From: Diphasiastrum complanatum
Lineage: Eukaryota; Streptophyta; Lycopodiopsida; Lycopodiales; Lycopodiaceae
Assembly (NCBI GenBank): GCA_029204225.1
Contig: CM055098.1
Location: 14,584,533 to 14,648,532 of the forward strand
DNA: 64,000 nucleotides
Direction: 5' to 3'
Shown: one piece after another, positions 50,236-63,585 of the stretch
Layout: each line of letters starts with the position of its first letter
Numbering within the stretch: the first letter of the stretch is position 1
Translations under genes and position numbers: made by a program
Notes under the pieces: generated by a model
What the model was told of the DNA's origin: nothing
What the model saw: the letters and a program-made list of their open reading frames with translations, nothing else
Databases searched by the model: none

Positions 50236-51610
50236 TGACTTTCTTTGGAGTTGTACGATATGCCCCAGATAGCTGAGAATAGTTTGGTTTCCCAATCTGA
50301 TTTGCTTGTCTCAACTATCTTTGTCAGAATCTTGCAGATAGTCTTGTTAGTGGATTCTGCTTGGCCATTACACCGAGGGTAGTACGGGGTACTTTTTTTA
50401 TGTACAACAAGGTAATGGCGTAAAATATTATCAACCACTTCATTTAAGAAGTGTGATCCTCTATCACTAACAAGATCGATAGAACAACCAAAACGCATAA
50501 TGATGTTTTCATAAAAAAAACGCGCAACAATTTTCGCATTGGCATCCTTGGTTGCTCTAGCCTCAACCCATTTAGTGGTATAATCAGTGGAAATAAGGAT
50601 ATAACGGTATTGAGTGTTTCGAGAGGCTGAGCTGATGGGCCCGACAAAGTCGATATTCCATTTTTGGAAAGCTTCGTCTTCTATAATTGGAGTAAGTGAC
50701 GTGAAGTCAGTTTTAGTTGTCTTTTTGGCTCGTTGGCAAACATCACAAGTTTTTATAATAGCAAATGTATCTTCAAACAATGATGGCCACCATAATCCTG
50801 CACGGAAGATGATCTTGGCAGTTGCTTCAGCAGAGAAGTGACCGCCACCAATACCTTCATGCGCCTGAGATATAATAGAACGTATCTCAAACTCATAAGC
50901 GCATTGGCGAATAATACCATTAGCACCTCTTTTATATAATTGTCCGGCGATAAGTTGGAAGGGTCCCGTTTTTATTAAAATATTTCTTTTGGCTACTTGA
51001 TTGAGCCCTTCTTTTAGTCTTCTAGTGGTAAGGAACTGAGTTATTCTCTCAGCCCAAAGTGGTGTGGCATCAACTTGAAAAAGACATGCATCAGGTAGAT
51101 CATCATTGATTTTTCAATGTTTTGGAAGTCGAGAAAGGTGGTCGGCTATAAAGTGTTGTGTGCCTTCCGTACGATGACACGGAAGAAAAATTCCTTAAGG
51201 ATTAACAGCCATCAAGCAATGCGTCTGGTTTTACAAGACTTATTCACAATATATAACAGGGCTTGATGGTTTGTATGGAAAGCAAAGGTTTGGCCTAGCA
51301 AATAATGTTGCAGTTGCTGAACGGCGTAGACCATAATTGAGGTAGAGCGCTCATCTGTCAGAATTATGAAGGCATCTCGAGGATTTCTTCCAGCTGAAGA
51401 GTGCACACTCTTCCATATGAGCATGTGAGGCTTGATGTATGATGGAGTGCAGCTATGGCCAGTTCGGTTGTAATCCAGGTCCAGTGCTGGGGATTGAGTG
51501 ATGTGTATGAGAGGAGTCAGTTCGCTGTAGGTCGTTGAAGGGATTCTCCATCCTGATGTATACATGATCCCATTTGTTTTTGCTTGATGGCGGGGCTGAT
51601 GCAATCAGGG
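50236..51610 (-). pseudogene. Gypsy RNase H and integrase core
   Basis: From 51,604 downwards: an RNase H-like block with AVQQLQHYLLGQTFAFHTNH and, past stops, ADHLSRLP (near 51,120), the usual end of gypsy RNase H. Next comes the integrase zinc-region end CDVCQRAKK. A 183-codon frame (50,780-50,229) follows with KWNIDFVGPIS, which has the first catalytic Asp, LVSDRGSHFLNEV, which has the second, and the YYPRCNGQAESTNK block, which has the Glu. All three catalytic residues are present. The frame then ends at the inversion breakpoint. RT is not attached upstream. Confidence 0.88.
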
Positions 51611-51619
51611 TTATTTTTT

Positions 51620-53579
51620 CTGGAGAATTAACGAAATAAGATTGATAATATCTGGAGGTAGCTCTATATTCGACAAAACTTATATGTCGAATATTGTAAA
51701 AGATTTACCCGAATCCAAATTTTATTGATTTTCCATTGGTTTCAGACAACTTTAACAAAGTAATACCTAAGCCGGTGTAGTGGAAAGGGTAGCAACCTAG
51801 CATTTACTTGTGTCAAAGGAGTTTTCGGTGCCTTAGCTGTTGAAATTTTTTGGGTGACCAAAAAATCTAAGGGAGGAAGAAAATGAGACACCTGAGTAGG
51901 TAAATGTGATTGTGTTATGTAATTTGGATTAGTAAATCATCCCTGTAAGAAAATTGCATAGCACTGGTTTATTGAATTCATTAGGTTGATTTTATATCGA
52001 ATATCTATAGGACCATGAGTTGACCCTAGTTGTTATTGAAAATTGTGACATGGAATGATAATGGAAACTTGGTTCACATTTGTACTATAAAGAGCCTTAT
52101 TCCTAAGAGTTGGAACTCTCAGATGGTAGGAATTTGGAAATTTTAGGACCAACTAGATGGGTTGTTTTATGTGATGGTAAAACCATGTGTAGATTCTTGT
52201 TAAATCACGATTTTGTAAATGGATTATTGTGATCCATTATGAACAAATTGGGGGTACTCCAATACTTGGTGGAATAGATATGTGCATATCTGGTATGGGA
52301 AATCCAGATGAATTTTTTAACATCTCTGGAATATCAAATTGTGCAATAATAGATCTTCTTGAGAGAATGGAATTCCTTGTACCATTTCGGATATAGATAT
52401 TGGATATCATTGGTGTATACTTCAGTTGTTTTGAGTTCTTAATGGTTCCTTTTGGTTTTTTATGAATACACTTGAGTTATTTCAACTGTATATGAATGAG
52501 GTTTCTCGTCCATACCATGGATAATGCTTAGATGATATTGTCGTCTATAGTGAAAAGCTTAAGGAAAGGGAGAATTCAATGGTAGGAGGTATTTTTTGGA
52601 AATGGGAAATTCTTGGGTGAGTATTTCTCAGTTGAGAAATAGACTTGATTAATTAGTGATAGTATCCCTAAGAGCTCAATTGAATACTGGATTCTAATGA
52701 TTCCAAGAATGGTAAACTGAATTTTTGGAATTCAGCTAAGTTGGTTGGACATACACTCCAATGGTGTGATTAAGTATGGGGTTAGATTCCAGTGAATTAT
52801 GATTGATGAATCATAAGAATCTAACTATTTATGATTTTTTTATTGAGTCCTATGGATCTCACATGCATTTCTCGTTAAGTAAATTGTTCTTTTCTTGTGA
52901 GGAGATTTTGCTTATTTTAGTGGATTGTATTCCGCTACATATTGTAGTCTATAAATGCTTGGGTACAAAGTTCAATCTATACCTCCAAATTTATAGGAGA
53001 TAGATAAATCTATTAAGATATAGATAGTTCTGGCATGTGGTGTTTAGCAATGGAGCTATTAACTCATTAGAGTAATTGCAATACTCTGGATTGAGTTATA
53101 TTTGTCTAGGACTTGATGGATCTCCTAGAGATTTTAGACGACTAAATTGTTGTATTTTAAAATAATTGGGTATTCTAAGAATATTTGTACCAAGAAGCAT
53201 TATTTTCTGCAAGAAATTGTGGATAAGTTTTAGACTATGATTAAAATGAATTTCTTTAGCTTTTGGACTTGATCTCAGAAATAAAGAGTTAATTCAGCCA
53301 GTGGTTCATGTTATTTGGATTACATGAAGGTGATGAACTTTTATTTGGAGTAGATCAATCCATTTGGAAGATTTATAGCTTAGTGTATCTTTGGGATTTG
53401 AGTTAGTATTCATGAGTAGAGGCAAACAATTGAAGAATTGCTGCATCTCTGAGTACTTATTCAAATGGAAAGATCAGACTAAGAATAGTGATCTGTGGGT
53501 AGGACTTGAAAGCTTAAGGAATAATTTCATGTCTTCTTGTTCCCGTTAGTAGGATAAACCCTGTTTAAGGGAGGAAGAA
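51620..53579 (+). pseudogene. Heavily decayed gypsy element (RT to 3' end)
   Basis: Most of this region has no open frame, but at 52,425-52,580 the three plus frames together show the RT catalytic surroundings: FEFLMVPFGF, then ELFQLYMNEVSRPY and CLDDIVVYSEKLKERE, in which the LDD aspartates are retained. About 1 kb downstream is a typical polypurine tract with an LTR start. Orientation is opposite to the gypsy RNase H/integrase just to the left, so these are two separate insertions meeting near 51.6 kb. Confidence 0.65.
53567..53579 (+). other. Gypsy polypurine tract
   Basis: AAGGGAGGAAGAA directly followed by TGTTACAACC, the usual arrangement before a plant gypsy 3' LTR. Confidence 0.7.
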
Positions 53580-54302
53580 TGTTACAACCATATTCAACTA
53601 AGGACATGGAATAGTCCTAATATGGTAGACCGGTCCTCCAGTGTTCGATATTATTGCTCACGCCTAGATTTAATTCCACGTCGAGGCTTGTTTGTGACTA
53701 ATGACCTTGAGAGGACCCATACACTCTAATTGAGACATATGGAGTAGTGCATTTACGTGCGACGGTTATAGACAGGAGGAATGCATGAAGAGTTGTGACC
53801 TATTTATAGTTGACCTGCATGGGGATTGCATGGATTCATGCACATGATCCTACTCTCTATATACTGAGGTAGAGATTATCTCGTCGATGACTTGGTCTAG
53901 GCTACTAGTTGAGCTCTTCTCCTCTAATGGATGGAGCCTTAATTATGCCTATTGGATTTGAGCTTTCATCAATAATTTGATAGTAGCTTTACTTAATCCA
54001 AGCTTCAAAGTCGCAAAAATTCAAATTGTCAATCCCATAGACACACACATTCAATTGTGGAAGTGCAATATCAAGTTAGATCAAAAGCAACACTATCGGC
54101 ATACACATCAATCATAAAACAATTCAATCTACAAACTATCTATCGATAAAATTAAATCAAATGAAAAACATAAAATAATGCAAATGACACGACATGACAA
54201 TGCCTAGTGTACTGGAACGAGTTCGATTAAGTTGAAAGTGTGTACATGTTTGAATACGATTAGATGCATGATCTCTCTAAAGCAATACTCTGATAATCAG
54301 CT

Positions 54303-54303
<1 letters not shown>
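53580..54303 (+). repeat. Probable gypsy 3' LTR
   Basis: Starts TGTTACAACC after the polypurine tract. The 3' end is not determined. No coding frame. Confidence 0.5.

Positions 54304-54359
<56 letters not shown>
54304..54359 (+). repeat. (GA)n microsatellite, 56 bp
   Basis: About 27 uninterrupted GA repeats. Confidence 0.95.
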
Positions 54360-54362
<3 letters not shown>

Positions 54363-54944
54363 GAGTGCTATATTTTTCGCTTAGAGCAATGGGACAAGTT
54401 CTTTTTTGGATTAGTTGTGCGCTAATGAATGTATATGTATACATGGTGGCTGTATAGTAAAAAAAAAATTACTAATGCATTTAAAAGATGAATTAAGGCA
54501 CTACGTTGAGCTATTGACAGCCGCCTGGCAGTCGCCATCTCATAGAATTCAATCTGTTGAAGATTTTCCTGATCGTAAAGGATAAGGCTAACATCACTTA
54601 GGGTCGAAAGATGGTTGAATCGAATCGGATCAATATAGCCAATATTTCGGATTGCTTTTGGACAGTTGTGTTTGATAGTTGGCTTCGATAATTTGTATGT
54701 GTCGTATTTTGTTAAGTAGACACCTATTAGTGATTCCTGTGTATTTCTACAGAATGTTTGATAACTCATGTATTTTTGCAAATTGTGCAACAATAGAGAT
54801 ATTTACATACAACAAGTGAGAGGATCTGGATTAGCTGTAGGATTAGGGAGAGAGAGAATAGAAATTCAGCATAGTATTGTCTACATAAGGGCATGTGACA
54901 CCATTTTGTAGCCACCATTTTCATTTGAAAAGAACAAAAATTGA
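54360..54944. other. No gene seen
   Basis: Minus frames at 54,422-54,793 and 54,766-55,086 look like shadows. The 5' LTR and gag expected for the copia element to the right are not found here. Confidence 0.4.
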
Positions 54945-57883
54945 GTGTGTGAGAGAGTATCTCCTCCTCTTTTTGATAATGGAGCAAGCTCACACATGAC
55001 TTTTCACAAAGAGTATTTTTCATCTTTATTGGCATATGAAGGTGACAAGAGGGTGATTTACATGGCCAATGATGGTGAGTGTGCAATCAAAGGGATTGGC
55101 ACAATTCCAATTTCACTTTCTAAAAACAAGAATGTTCATTTGAAGGATGTTTGTTCATTCCATCTATTACTAAGAACCTTTTTAGTGTGAGTCACTTGCT
55201 AAATAATGGTCTTAAGGTGGTTTGATGGTGATGCATTCTTGATCAAGAAAAAGGACTTAACAATTGCAAACGGGAAGAGCAAGGCAAATTGTTCAAACTT
55301 GATGCTTGTGTTGTTGCTAACCAAGTTAGATGTATGGAAAAGGAGCAATTGTCAATGCAAGAGGTATGGCACAAGAGATTGGGGCATCTCATGAACTGCA
55401 AGTCATTGGAGGTAATGGAAAAGAGGCAAGTTGTGTTTGGTCTTCCAAAATCTCTAACTAGCATGAATCATGTTTATGAGCAATGTGCTTTATCAAAGTC
55501 ACATAGATTACATTATAAGAGATATACATCTAGATCTACTAGGCCTTTCCAACTTGTGCATTTGGATATTCATGGAATGACTACAATTAGCAATGGTGGT
55601 GCTAAAATGTATGTAACATTTTTATTGATGAGTTTAGTAGATTTTGTTGGGTGTATCTACTAAAGAGCAAGGATGAAGTGTATGATGTCTTTGTCAAGTT
55701 CAAGATTGTGAGAGAAGTCCAATTAAACACCAAAATTAAGTGCTTGAGGAGTGACAATGGTGGCGAGTACATTTCTACCAAGCTCAAAGCATTTTGTGAT
55801 GAAAATGGGATCAAGAGGGAGCTCACAAGTCCAAGAACACCACAACAAAAATGGAGTGGTCGAGAGGAAAAAAGAACCTTATGTGAAGGGGCGTCCAAAG
55901 CTATGAGGTTAGGTGCCAATCTTCCTAAACCTTTTTTGGGTTGAGGCTTTGTTGTGTGCCAATCATTTATGTAATAGGTGGCCCAATGTTATTTTGGATG
56001 AAAAGACACCTTTTGAGATGTTGTTTGGTTGAAGGCCAAATGTCAAGTATCTCAAAACTTTTGGATGTGTATGTCATATCAACATTACTCTTGATGATAG
56101 GACAAAGGAGGATCCATCTTCAAACAAAGGTATATTTGTTGGTTATAGTGAGGTGAGCAAGGCTTAGAAAGTTTACATTCCTTCAATTAAGAAAGTGGTC
56201 ATAAGAAGAGATGTCATTTTTTATGAAGGAAACATTCCAAATGTTGGTTCTAAGGGTGATGTGGCTATTGGATCTAACATTCTTGATGTTGATGATACTT
56301 TGGATGGTGATGGTGAAGAATCATCTTCAAGTCAAAAGCCAAGGAGGACGTCAAGGCAAAGGCAACAACCTTCAAGGCTCACATATGATGAGAAGGGTAA
56401 GCAGGTTGAAGGTGCTTTCCTAACCTCTTTGATGAACACATGTGTAGATGAAGCAATTCAAAAGGAGGAGTGGGTCCAAGCAATGGATCTTGAGTATCAA
56501 GCTCCTTACATGGAGGTTGGTGGAGCTTCCTAAGGACAAGAAGGCAATAGGACGCAACTGGATCTTCAAAGTGAAGACTAATCAAGATGGATCAATCAAC
56601 AAAAATAGGGCAAGGTTGGTGGAAAAAGGATATGCTCAAGAGTATGGTATTGTCTACGATGAGACCTTTGCACCCGTGGCAAGGATGGTAAGCAGTCGAG
56701 TCATTATCTCTCTTGCAACTCTTTATGGTTGGGATCTATGGCAATTAGATATCACTAATGCATTCTTGAATGAAGTTCTTGAGGTTTACATAGAGCAACC
56801 CCCACCCAAGGGCTACGTTTCTCATAGAAAGCCTAATCATGTGTGTTTTCTCCAAAAAGAGTTTGTATGGGCTTAAACAAGCACCAAGGAGTTGGAATGC
56901 TAAGCTTAACACCATTCTACTTTCCCAATTTTTCATTATGAGTGAACATGATCGTTATAGATTTTCTGAAAATTAAGTTACTATTCTTCTAATATATGTG
57001 GATGATATCATTTTGAGTGGAGGCAACTAGCAAGATATAGATGCACTCAAGAAGAAATTCGATGTACATGATTCGAGCATTTGCACTACATCTTAGGAAT
57101 AGAAATAATTAGGACTTCTCAAACTACCTTTATTTTCAAGAGAAGTATGCTAATTCTATTCTTAGTATATTTCATATGAAAAATGCAAAATCTATTGATA
57201 CACCTATGGAATCAAATGTAAAGCTCACTACAAGAGGTAATGAAAGATCCTTCGAGGACATTACTCTATATAGGAAGCTAGTTGGTTCACTCAAATATCT
57301 AACCATCACAAGACCTAATCTAAGCTATTGTGTTGGTAGATTAAGTCAATTCATGTATGATCCTAGTGTGGAGCGCTGGAAGCTAGGCAAGAGAGTATTG
57401 AGGTACATCTCGGGTTCTAGAGGTTTTGGCATTGTTTATAGGGGATCATCTCCTAACTTGTTTGGATTTTCAGATTTGGAATTTGTAGGAGATCTAATGG
57501 ATAGGAAATCCATAAGTGCACATGTCGTTTTAATAGGTGATGGAGCTATCTCATGGATGTCAAAGAAACAGACAACAATCTCTCTATCATCAACTGAAGT
57601 TGAGTACAAAGCCTTGACTTCCAGAACCAAGGAGATGCTATGGATCAAAAGGATGATAGTGGATCTTGACTTGCTGGATTTTCAAAAGTGTCCGATCATC
57701 TTTTGTGATAACCTTTCAACTCAAAGCTTGGCAAATAATCCTGTTTTTCATGCAAGGAGCAAACATATCGAAGTGGCTTATTATTTGGTGAGGGAACAAG
57801 TCATGGCAAAGGAGGTGGAGCTTCAACATGTCTCATCAAGGTAGTGTGTGGCTGGTACCTTCACCAAAGCATTGGGAAAGGAC
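54945..57883 (+). mobile_element. Copia element lacking 5' LTR and gag (protease to RNase H)
   Basis: Plus-strand order is protease, integrase, RT, RNase H. Protease reads PLFDNGASSHMTFHKEYF (the DSG site is DNG). Integrase has VWHKRLGHLMNCKSLE, YEQCALSKSHR, CLRSDNGGEYIST and the CHINITLDD-like C-terminal block, across frameshifts. RT starts at about 56,440 with AIGRNWIFKVKTNQDGSINK and WQLDITNAFLNEVLEVYIEQ, and has the catalytic LIYVDDIILSGGN near 56,990 after stops. RNase H is a 222-codon open frame (57,176-57,844) with ITLYRKLVGSLKYLTITRP, SLSSTEVEYKA and RSKHIEVAYYLVREQV. At least six frame changes or stops make it inactive. Confidence 0.9.
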
Positions 57884-58450
57884 TGTGAAAAATATCAACT
57901 AGTTAAGTTGAGTTTATTTGGCAAATTTGAGGCCAATATGCATTTTCATCTTAGAGATAGACTTTTTAAAGTTAATAAGGCCTAAGAATAGTGAGTTTAC
58001 TATTTCTGACAACTAGGCAAGTTGATAAGGTCGCATATAGACCTCTTGTTATTGGTTCAATCACATACATTGAATCTAATCATGTTAGATCTAGGTTTTT
58101 GACAAGTACCTAGAAACTTTCATAAGTTGATAAGCTTGAGCAAGATGATCTAAAGGGTCAATAGGATGTTATAATAGGCATACAAGCGTGGGAAGAAATC
58201 ATCTCTCTAATTCTTCTCTCATTCATTCTTGGAAGATATCTCTTTGGGTTTCTACATCCATCTTTTGCATTTTGGCGGTGATATAGTGAGAGCTTGTGTG
58301 TAGAATGCTATTTTTCTTATGTTTATGGATCCACACATGTGAACACTATTATTGTACGGACAAGAACAATAAATTATCATATCTAAGTATTTTTGACAAG
58401 TTCTTATTGAGTTTTCATCTTCTATGTGTAGTAGATGCATGATTTCTACA
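57884..58450 (+). repeat. Copia 3' LTR (567 bp)
   Basis: Starts TGTGAAAAATAT after the purine-rich attgggaaaggac and ends atttctaca (TG...CA). Its last 150 bases resemble the LTR fragments at 5,421-5,657 and 37,137-37,369, so these are members of one lineage. The first codons overlap the C-terminal pol reading frame. Confidence 0.7.
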
Positions 58451-59370
58451 TTTGTAATGAAGTTAGATGTGCTCTCCAAATTTGCCAAAGATCAAGGGGC
58501 ATAATTAGATCTTTGTGATCTGTTTTTTTTTCACACATATGTATATTGTAGTTTTCATATTTTCTATGTAAGAAATGCATAATGTCATTTGCAATGAATT
58601 CATAAATTAACTATTAGTTCCTAAGAATGCATAACTCTAATTCAAGAATGCTTAATCTAATTTGCTAAGAACATCAAGAACACATAATGTAGCAACTTAA
58701 TTTCATGAAGAGTGACATATTTTCATTGCAATGGATTTCAATGATCATGTTACGACGCATTTTCATATGCCCACATTGATCTCAAAAAAAAAAATCAACA
58801 TGCGATTTCACGTCAAAATTTTTATCGAAAATTGTGGCAATTGTTGTAGTGACTAGGGAATGAGTCCCATATATTGGACAATCCATGAGCTCATCCTTTA
58901 ACTAAGGCATCAGCTCAATAACGGATGCCCAAACACTCTCTTTTGCACTTGAATAATCAGTCCTATACCCTTGAATGCTCATCCATGCATGTCCTCAACT
59001 CTAGTAGTTCCCTTATTTTTGAGGACTTTCCTTATTTTGAGATCACACCAACTGACTCATGCTAGCTCAAGCTAATCAACCATAATTAAATCTAATGTCA
59101 CTCTACCTAATTAAGGACATAATATACATACATACCTACACACAGATATATCAATGTGTGTGTGAGTGTGATATGTCACATACATACTCATCATGTGACA
59201 AGTTGAAGAGCCACATGGAAGTCCTTAGTCATATTAGGCTAGGGGCAACTTTTCAAGTAATCCCCTCAACTTGACAAAGCACGTCCATTCACAAGGCAAA
59301 AATCGTCTTTCTATGTGAACCATTTACTCTCTCAACCCATTCTAGGGCAAGGACGTTTGCAGCCTCTTCG

Positions 59371-59408
<38 letters not shown>

Positions 59409-62153
59409 CCTTGAGCTTTGTGGGTTCGAGCACAAAGTACAAATTGTCATAGCAAGTTAGGCACATTTTGTTGAGGTTATGTTTCTTGCACCTTTCTTAT
59501 TGTTTGGAGCCTTGCAGAAAGGTGAGACATAGGTGGGAGGTGAGGAAGCAAGGTAACATGTTTAGACACGTTACACATAGGGTTATAAGGAAAGAGGCCG
59601 AAAGAGGTAATAGATAGACGAGGATCACACAGTGCTCGTGAAACCTTTTTTTGGATTATTCTCAAAAAACCTGCATATTAGAAAACTTTCTAAAAAAATT
59701 AAGACTTTTACTCATAAAAGGGTTCGAGTGCTTGTATAAACAAGGGAGTGTGGCAAGCCACATCGCCCTGCCTACAATTTGCATAGGTTTTGTTGTATGT
59801 TATGCAACAAGGCTTCATCTTCATGATAACAAATTTGAGATTTATTTTTGTAAATAAGGTCAATATTGCATACAAAGCACTAGACAAACCCCAAAAAATA
59901 AAAAAATATATAATAAACTTGAAAAGAAAACCTTCTGTCATATTGAATTTCATTTAAGGATGCACATTCACATTGATGACTAGCATTGTTTCTTGTAAGT
60001 ACCAATGCCCAGTTAACAGTTCAACTATTGAAAAGTCTTGCATTTTACTTTTAATTTTGTGTCAAACTTGTATTTTAACTCTTCAATTGTAGCATTGTGA
60101 CCTTTTTCCAAGGTTGATCAAAAGACGTTTAAGAGCGCTCACTACTATGTAATTAATTATGTAGGATTTTCACCCATGAGACTTTCACTCAACATGACTT
60201 AAAGGCTCTCACCATGTTACATTGTAATATTTATGATATAGATTTTTGCATGACACTTAATAGGTGTACCTGTCATATGGATGTGGGTAGTGATTTATGG
60301 AATTCTAAAAGCTTGTTGGAAAGACATAAGGAGTTCAACCTTGGAGCTCTCAAAATTCTATGTATGAAGCTATGTGCTTCTTCATAGCAATGGTAGGGAA
60401 AGCCAATTTAGAAGTTTTCACCTAACAAACCATCTTCTACATTTCCTTGTAAGTAGTATGTTGGATTCAACATTACAAAAAAGTACAATCAGCCTATTTG
60501 GTAGAACATCAATACAATAACACTAGTGCAAAAATAACAAGCAGAAAAGAATCGGTTCAAATTCACAACAAGTATACATCTCTAGTATCAAGTTCAAACA
60601 CCCCCTATCATCTAACGTGTGGGCCTAAATCCCTACATTTACATTTTAAAACTATTTCAGAAAGGCCTAGAATTCTTGACAAGAGTAGAAATCAGATTTC
60701 AAGTTCCATTCTAGTTACCATTGCCCGGTGATTAGGAAAAAAATTTCCTACAGTATTTCAACCTGTGATTCTTACCTTTCCTGTGTCACACCCTAAGGCA
60801 CTTCCCCTACTACTGGGAACTAGATATAAGCATAGTTATACAAAAAAACATTCCCCTACTACATTTCCCGATTGAGGATATGGGAAACGTATCCCCATAA
60901 CAGAAGGCATATCATTTCTTCAAAGGCCAAGTTTGACCATTTTTAGCAATTTCTAGGAGTCTTGTTGATTTCAATTCAACAATTTCTATACCCTGATATG
61001 TAAATCACTTTTCCCCTTCATATCTCCCTCTCTTCCACATACACTATTGTAACCCCACACTAGTTTGCTTATGTGATGACATGAGCTTCCCCCGTCCCCT
61101 GTATCCTGCTTCTCGAGTATCAATTCCTCTTCCCCATTCCCCAGGTGGTTCTCACTTCATGGGTGGAAAATGTTTCCCAAAACGATGAGTATAAGTCAGA
61201 AAGAACACTTGAAACTTTTCTATGATTTCTAATTACCTATAGGAGTATTGGAGAATGATTGGAGGAGAAAGAATAGCCTACTTCATCATTAACTCCATCT
61301 CTAGTAGCCATTCCGTAGCTTTACCTACTAATCAAGCATCAGTTGAATTTAACAAAAACATGCTACAGCCAATCAATGACATCACGTCACAAAAGTTCTC
61401 ATCAGAGTACAATTGAGCCACCAAGCTAACACTGGGTGCTTTCATACTGTGTGCATTGTATGCCTACCTTTGAAGTCATTCACTACAAGCATTTTCCTCA
61501 CCTGTTTAGAAGCAATAGTCCATACTTAACATTCCATCTTCTGCATCTTTTTTAACAGCCATACCTAAGCTGCATTAATTATCTACTTTGTGAACGTTGA
61601 ACCTTGGCTCCTAAATTAACAGCTTGTAGAACAGCAATTACGGCTTTCCAGTAGCTGGCCTGCAGCATAATGCTTACGAGCTTCTCAAGGTTGTAAAAAT
61701 TTCTTTGTAAGATAATTAAAATGAAGCTACTCAACTTCGGTATGATAACCAAGCAGTTTAAAGAGTAGATAATAGTAGCTCTATGGCACCACATGTGAAA
61801 TATCATTTAACAAGTTCCCACTTGATAAACTTGTTTGAAACTAAATATTTGCAAAGCAGATTGGAAAGTACCTCGGAGTATCCTACATGGTACAATGCAA
61901 ATCCAGGTTGAGCTAGTAGTAATTCTTCAAAACATAAAGCCGCTAAAATTTTCACAAACACATCCCATAAAATAAATAAAAAAGGGTTGAAGGAAGGATG
62001 ATACAAGGCCAGCTGAGAGAGTATGTTCCTATGAATTTTGAAACTTGCATAAAAGATTAGCAATACATGAAAGTACACTTCTACGATTCAAAACAATTAT
62101 TCAGTTGTGCATCGAGTATTGAGCTTATTCAAACTTGATATCGTGTGTTGTGC
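58451..62153. other. No gene seen; CA microsatellite
   Basis: About 3.7 kb of AT-rich DNA with no supported gene. 59,371-59,404 is a (CA)17 run. Small frames (for example 60,498-60,731 and 61,803-62,078) have no domain and unconvincing composition. Confidence 0.4.
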
Positions 62154-62579
62154 TTACAGGCCAAGAACGGAAATCAGAGACAGAATATTGAAGCGTGGTA
62201 TTTTCACCTTGAGCAGAGAGCTGGTAGAAAATATTACAGTTGTGGATGGATGGTTTAGCTGAGCGCGAAGATGGCCGTGGAATAGAAAGGCGAAGGAAAC
62301 ACATTGAAAATGAATGGAACTTGCAAAAAGTGTTTCAGAAGTTGCCGATTTATGGCTAACGTACACGAATACAAGTGATTTGGACTCTGGAGAACGCTGG
62401 CCTATCGCAGATTCACATGCTGTCATTAGGTGGCAATCCAGAATGAGCGCATGCAACAAGCTGCTGTGTGGCAAACGCTCAGCCAAGATGGATTCCAAAA
62501 GAGCTGTCATTTGTGTTTCAACGAAATAATTTGAATTTCTCTTTGAGTACCACTGCAACAAACGCGATCCATTTTCCAA
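62154..62579. other. Unrecognised 141-codon frame with higher GC
   Basis: The minus strand is open from an ATG at 62,579 to 62,154, and the plus strand is open over 62,314-62,529. Base composition is more balanced than the surroundings, suggesting a former exon or transcribed region, but neither protein resembles a family I know. It could be an exon of a gene lying upstream of SUMO on the other strand. Confidence 0.25.
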
Positions 62580-63330
62580 TCTCTCCCCTGCATGACTAAC
62601 ATCAGCATAGAATTACAGTTATTAGCGTGGGTACTTCCAGCACTTGCATGTTTTCCTTTCAAACTATGAATCCGTTCTGGGTATGAAACCACAAAAGAAC
62701 AATACAAAACACCTGATCGTGATCGTCAGAGCATGAAGAGACTAAATCCCTCAAAAACACCAAACACGTCTGTCTCACCCATATACTCTTGCATGCACCG
62801 TAAGCGAGCTAAACGTGGAAGAAGGGAGTCCAATCTAGCCACGAACACAACACACGCAATATGCAGAGACAACACACGCAAAATTATCCCTCAAAAAACA
62901 TTTTAAACGTTTGGCCTAAAACTACACAAATGTATTTAAAAAGTCTTCTTTAAATACATGGCATTTTTATAAATTAACCTGCATATTGAATAAAGCAAAT
63001 AAAATAAAAATTTTAAAAATTAATTAAAACACAAGCACGTCAAATTTTTGTTGTGTTTATTATGTGCCCCTGCCTTACAGGCTTTACAGGCAGGGCCAAA
63101 AACCCTCAAATATTTTATAATATCATTTTTTGAAAAAACTTGCCGATTTCATTCCTATACTTGCTGATTTTCCCGAGCATTTTGATGCATGCATATTTCC
63201 AAAAATTTACCCTCACCAGAATGTAGGTGTGGTGTGGCCATGCCATAGGCATCATGGCCATGGCCCATGAGGCATACCATCATCATCATCATCATGTGAA
63301 ATAGTGTATATGGGCATTGGGCAGTGGCAG
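62580..63330. other. SUMO upstream region with a hairpin
   Basis: No coding sequence. Contains AT-rich tracts (62,930-63,050) and a perfect 8-bp inverted repeat with a 12-base loop (CCCTGCCT 63,068-63,075, AGGCAGGG 63,088-63,095). The promoter of the SUMO gene should lie here, but I cannot identify a TATA box with confidence. A short (ATC)n run is at 63,279-63,296. Confidence 0.4.
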
Positions 63331-63585
63331 CAAGAGAATACTTTTGTTTTCCTGCCGCCTTTCCTTTCGTCCTCCTGCTCCTCATCCCGAGTGCTAAATC
63401 CTTTGGTGGTGTCTTTGTCACTTTGGGAGAGGTGGGTTGTTTGCAAAACCTGGTTTTGTGTCTCTTGCGTTGCTGCTTGTTGGGTTGGGTGCCTGACTGT
63501 TTTGAAAAAAAATTCAGAATTTTGTTTGCGCTTTGTAGGTTTTTTCTGTTTACGAAGAGTTGGCCAGGCTTGCCGGGTAGTAGAT

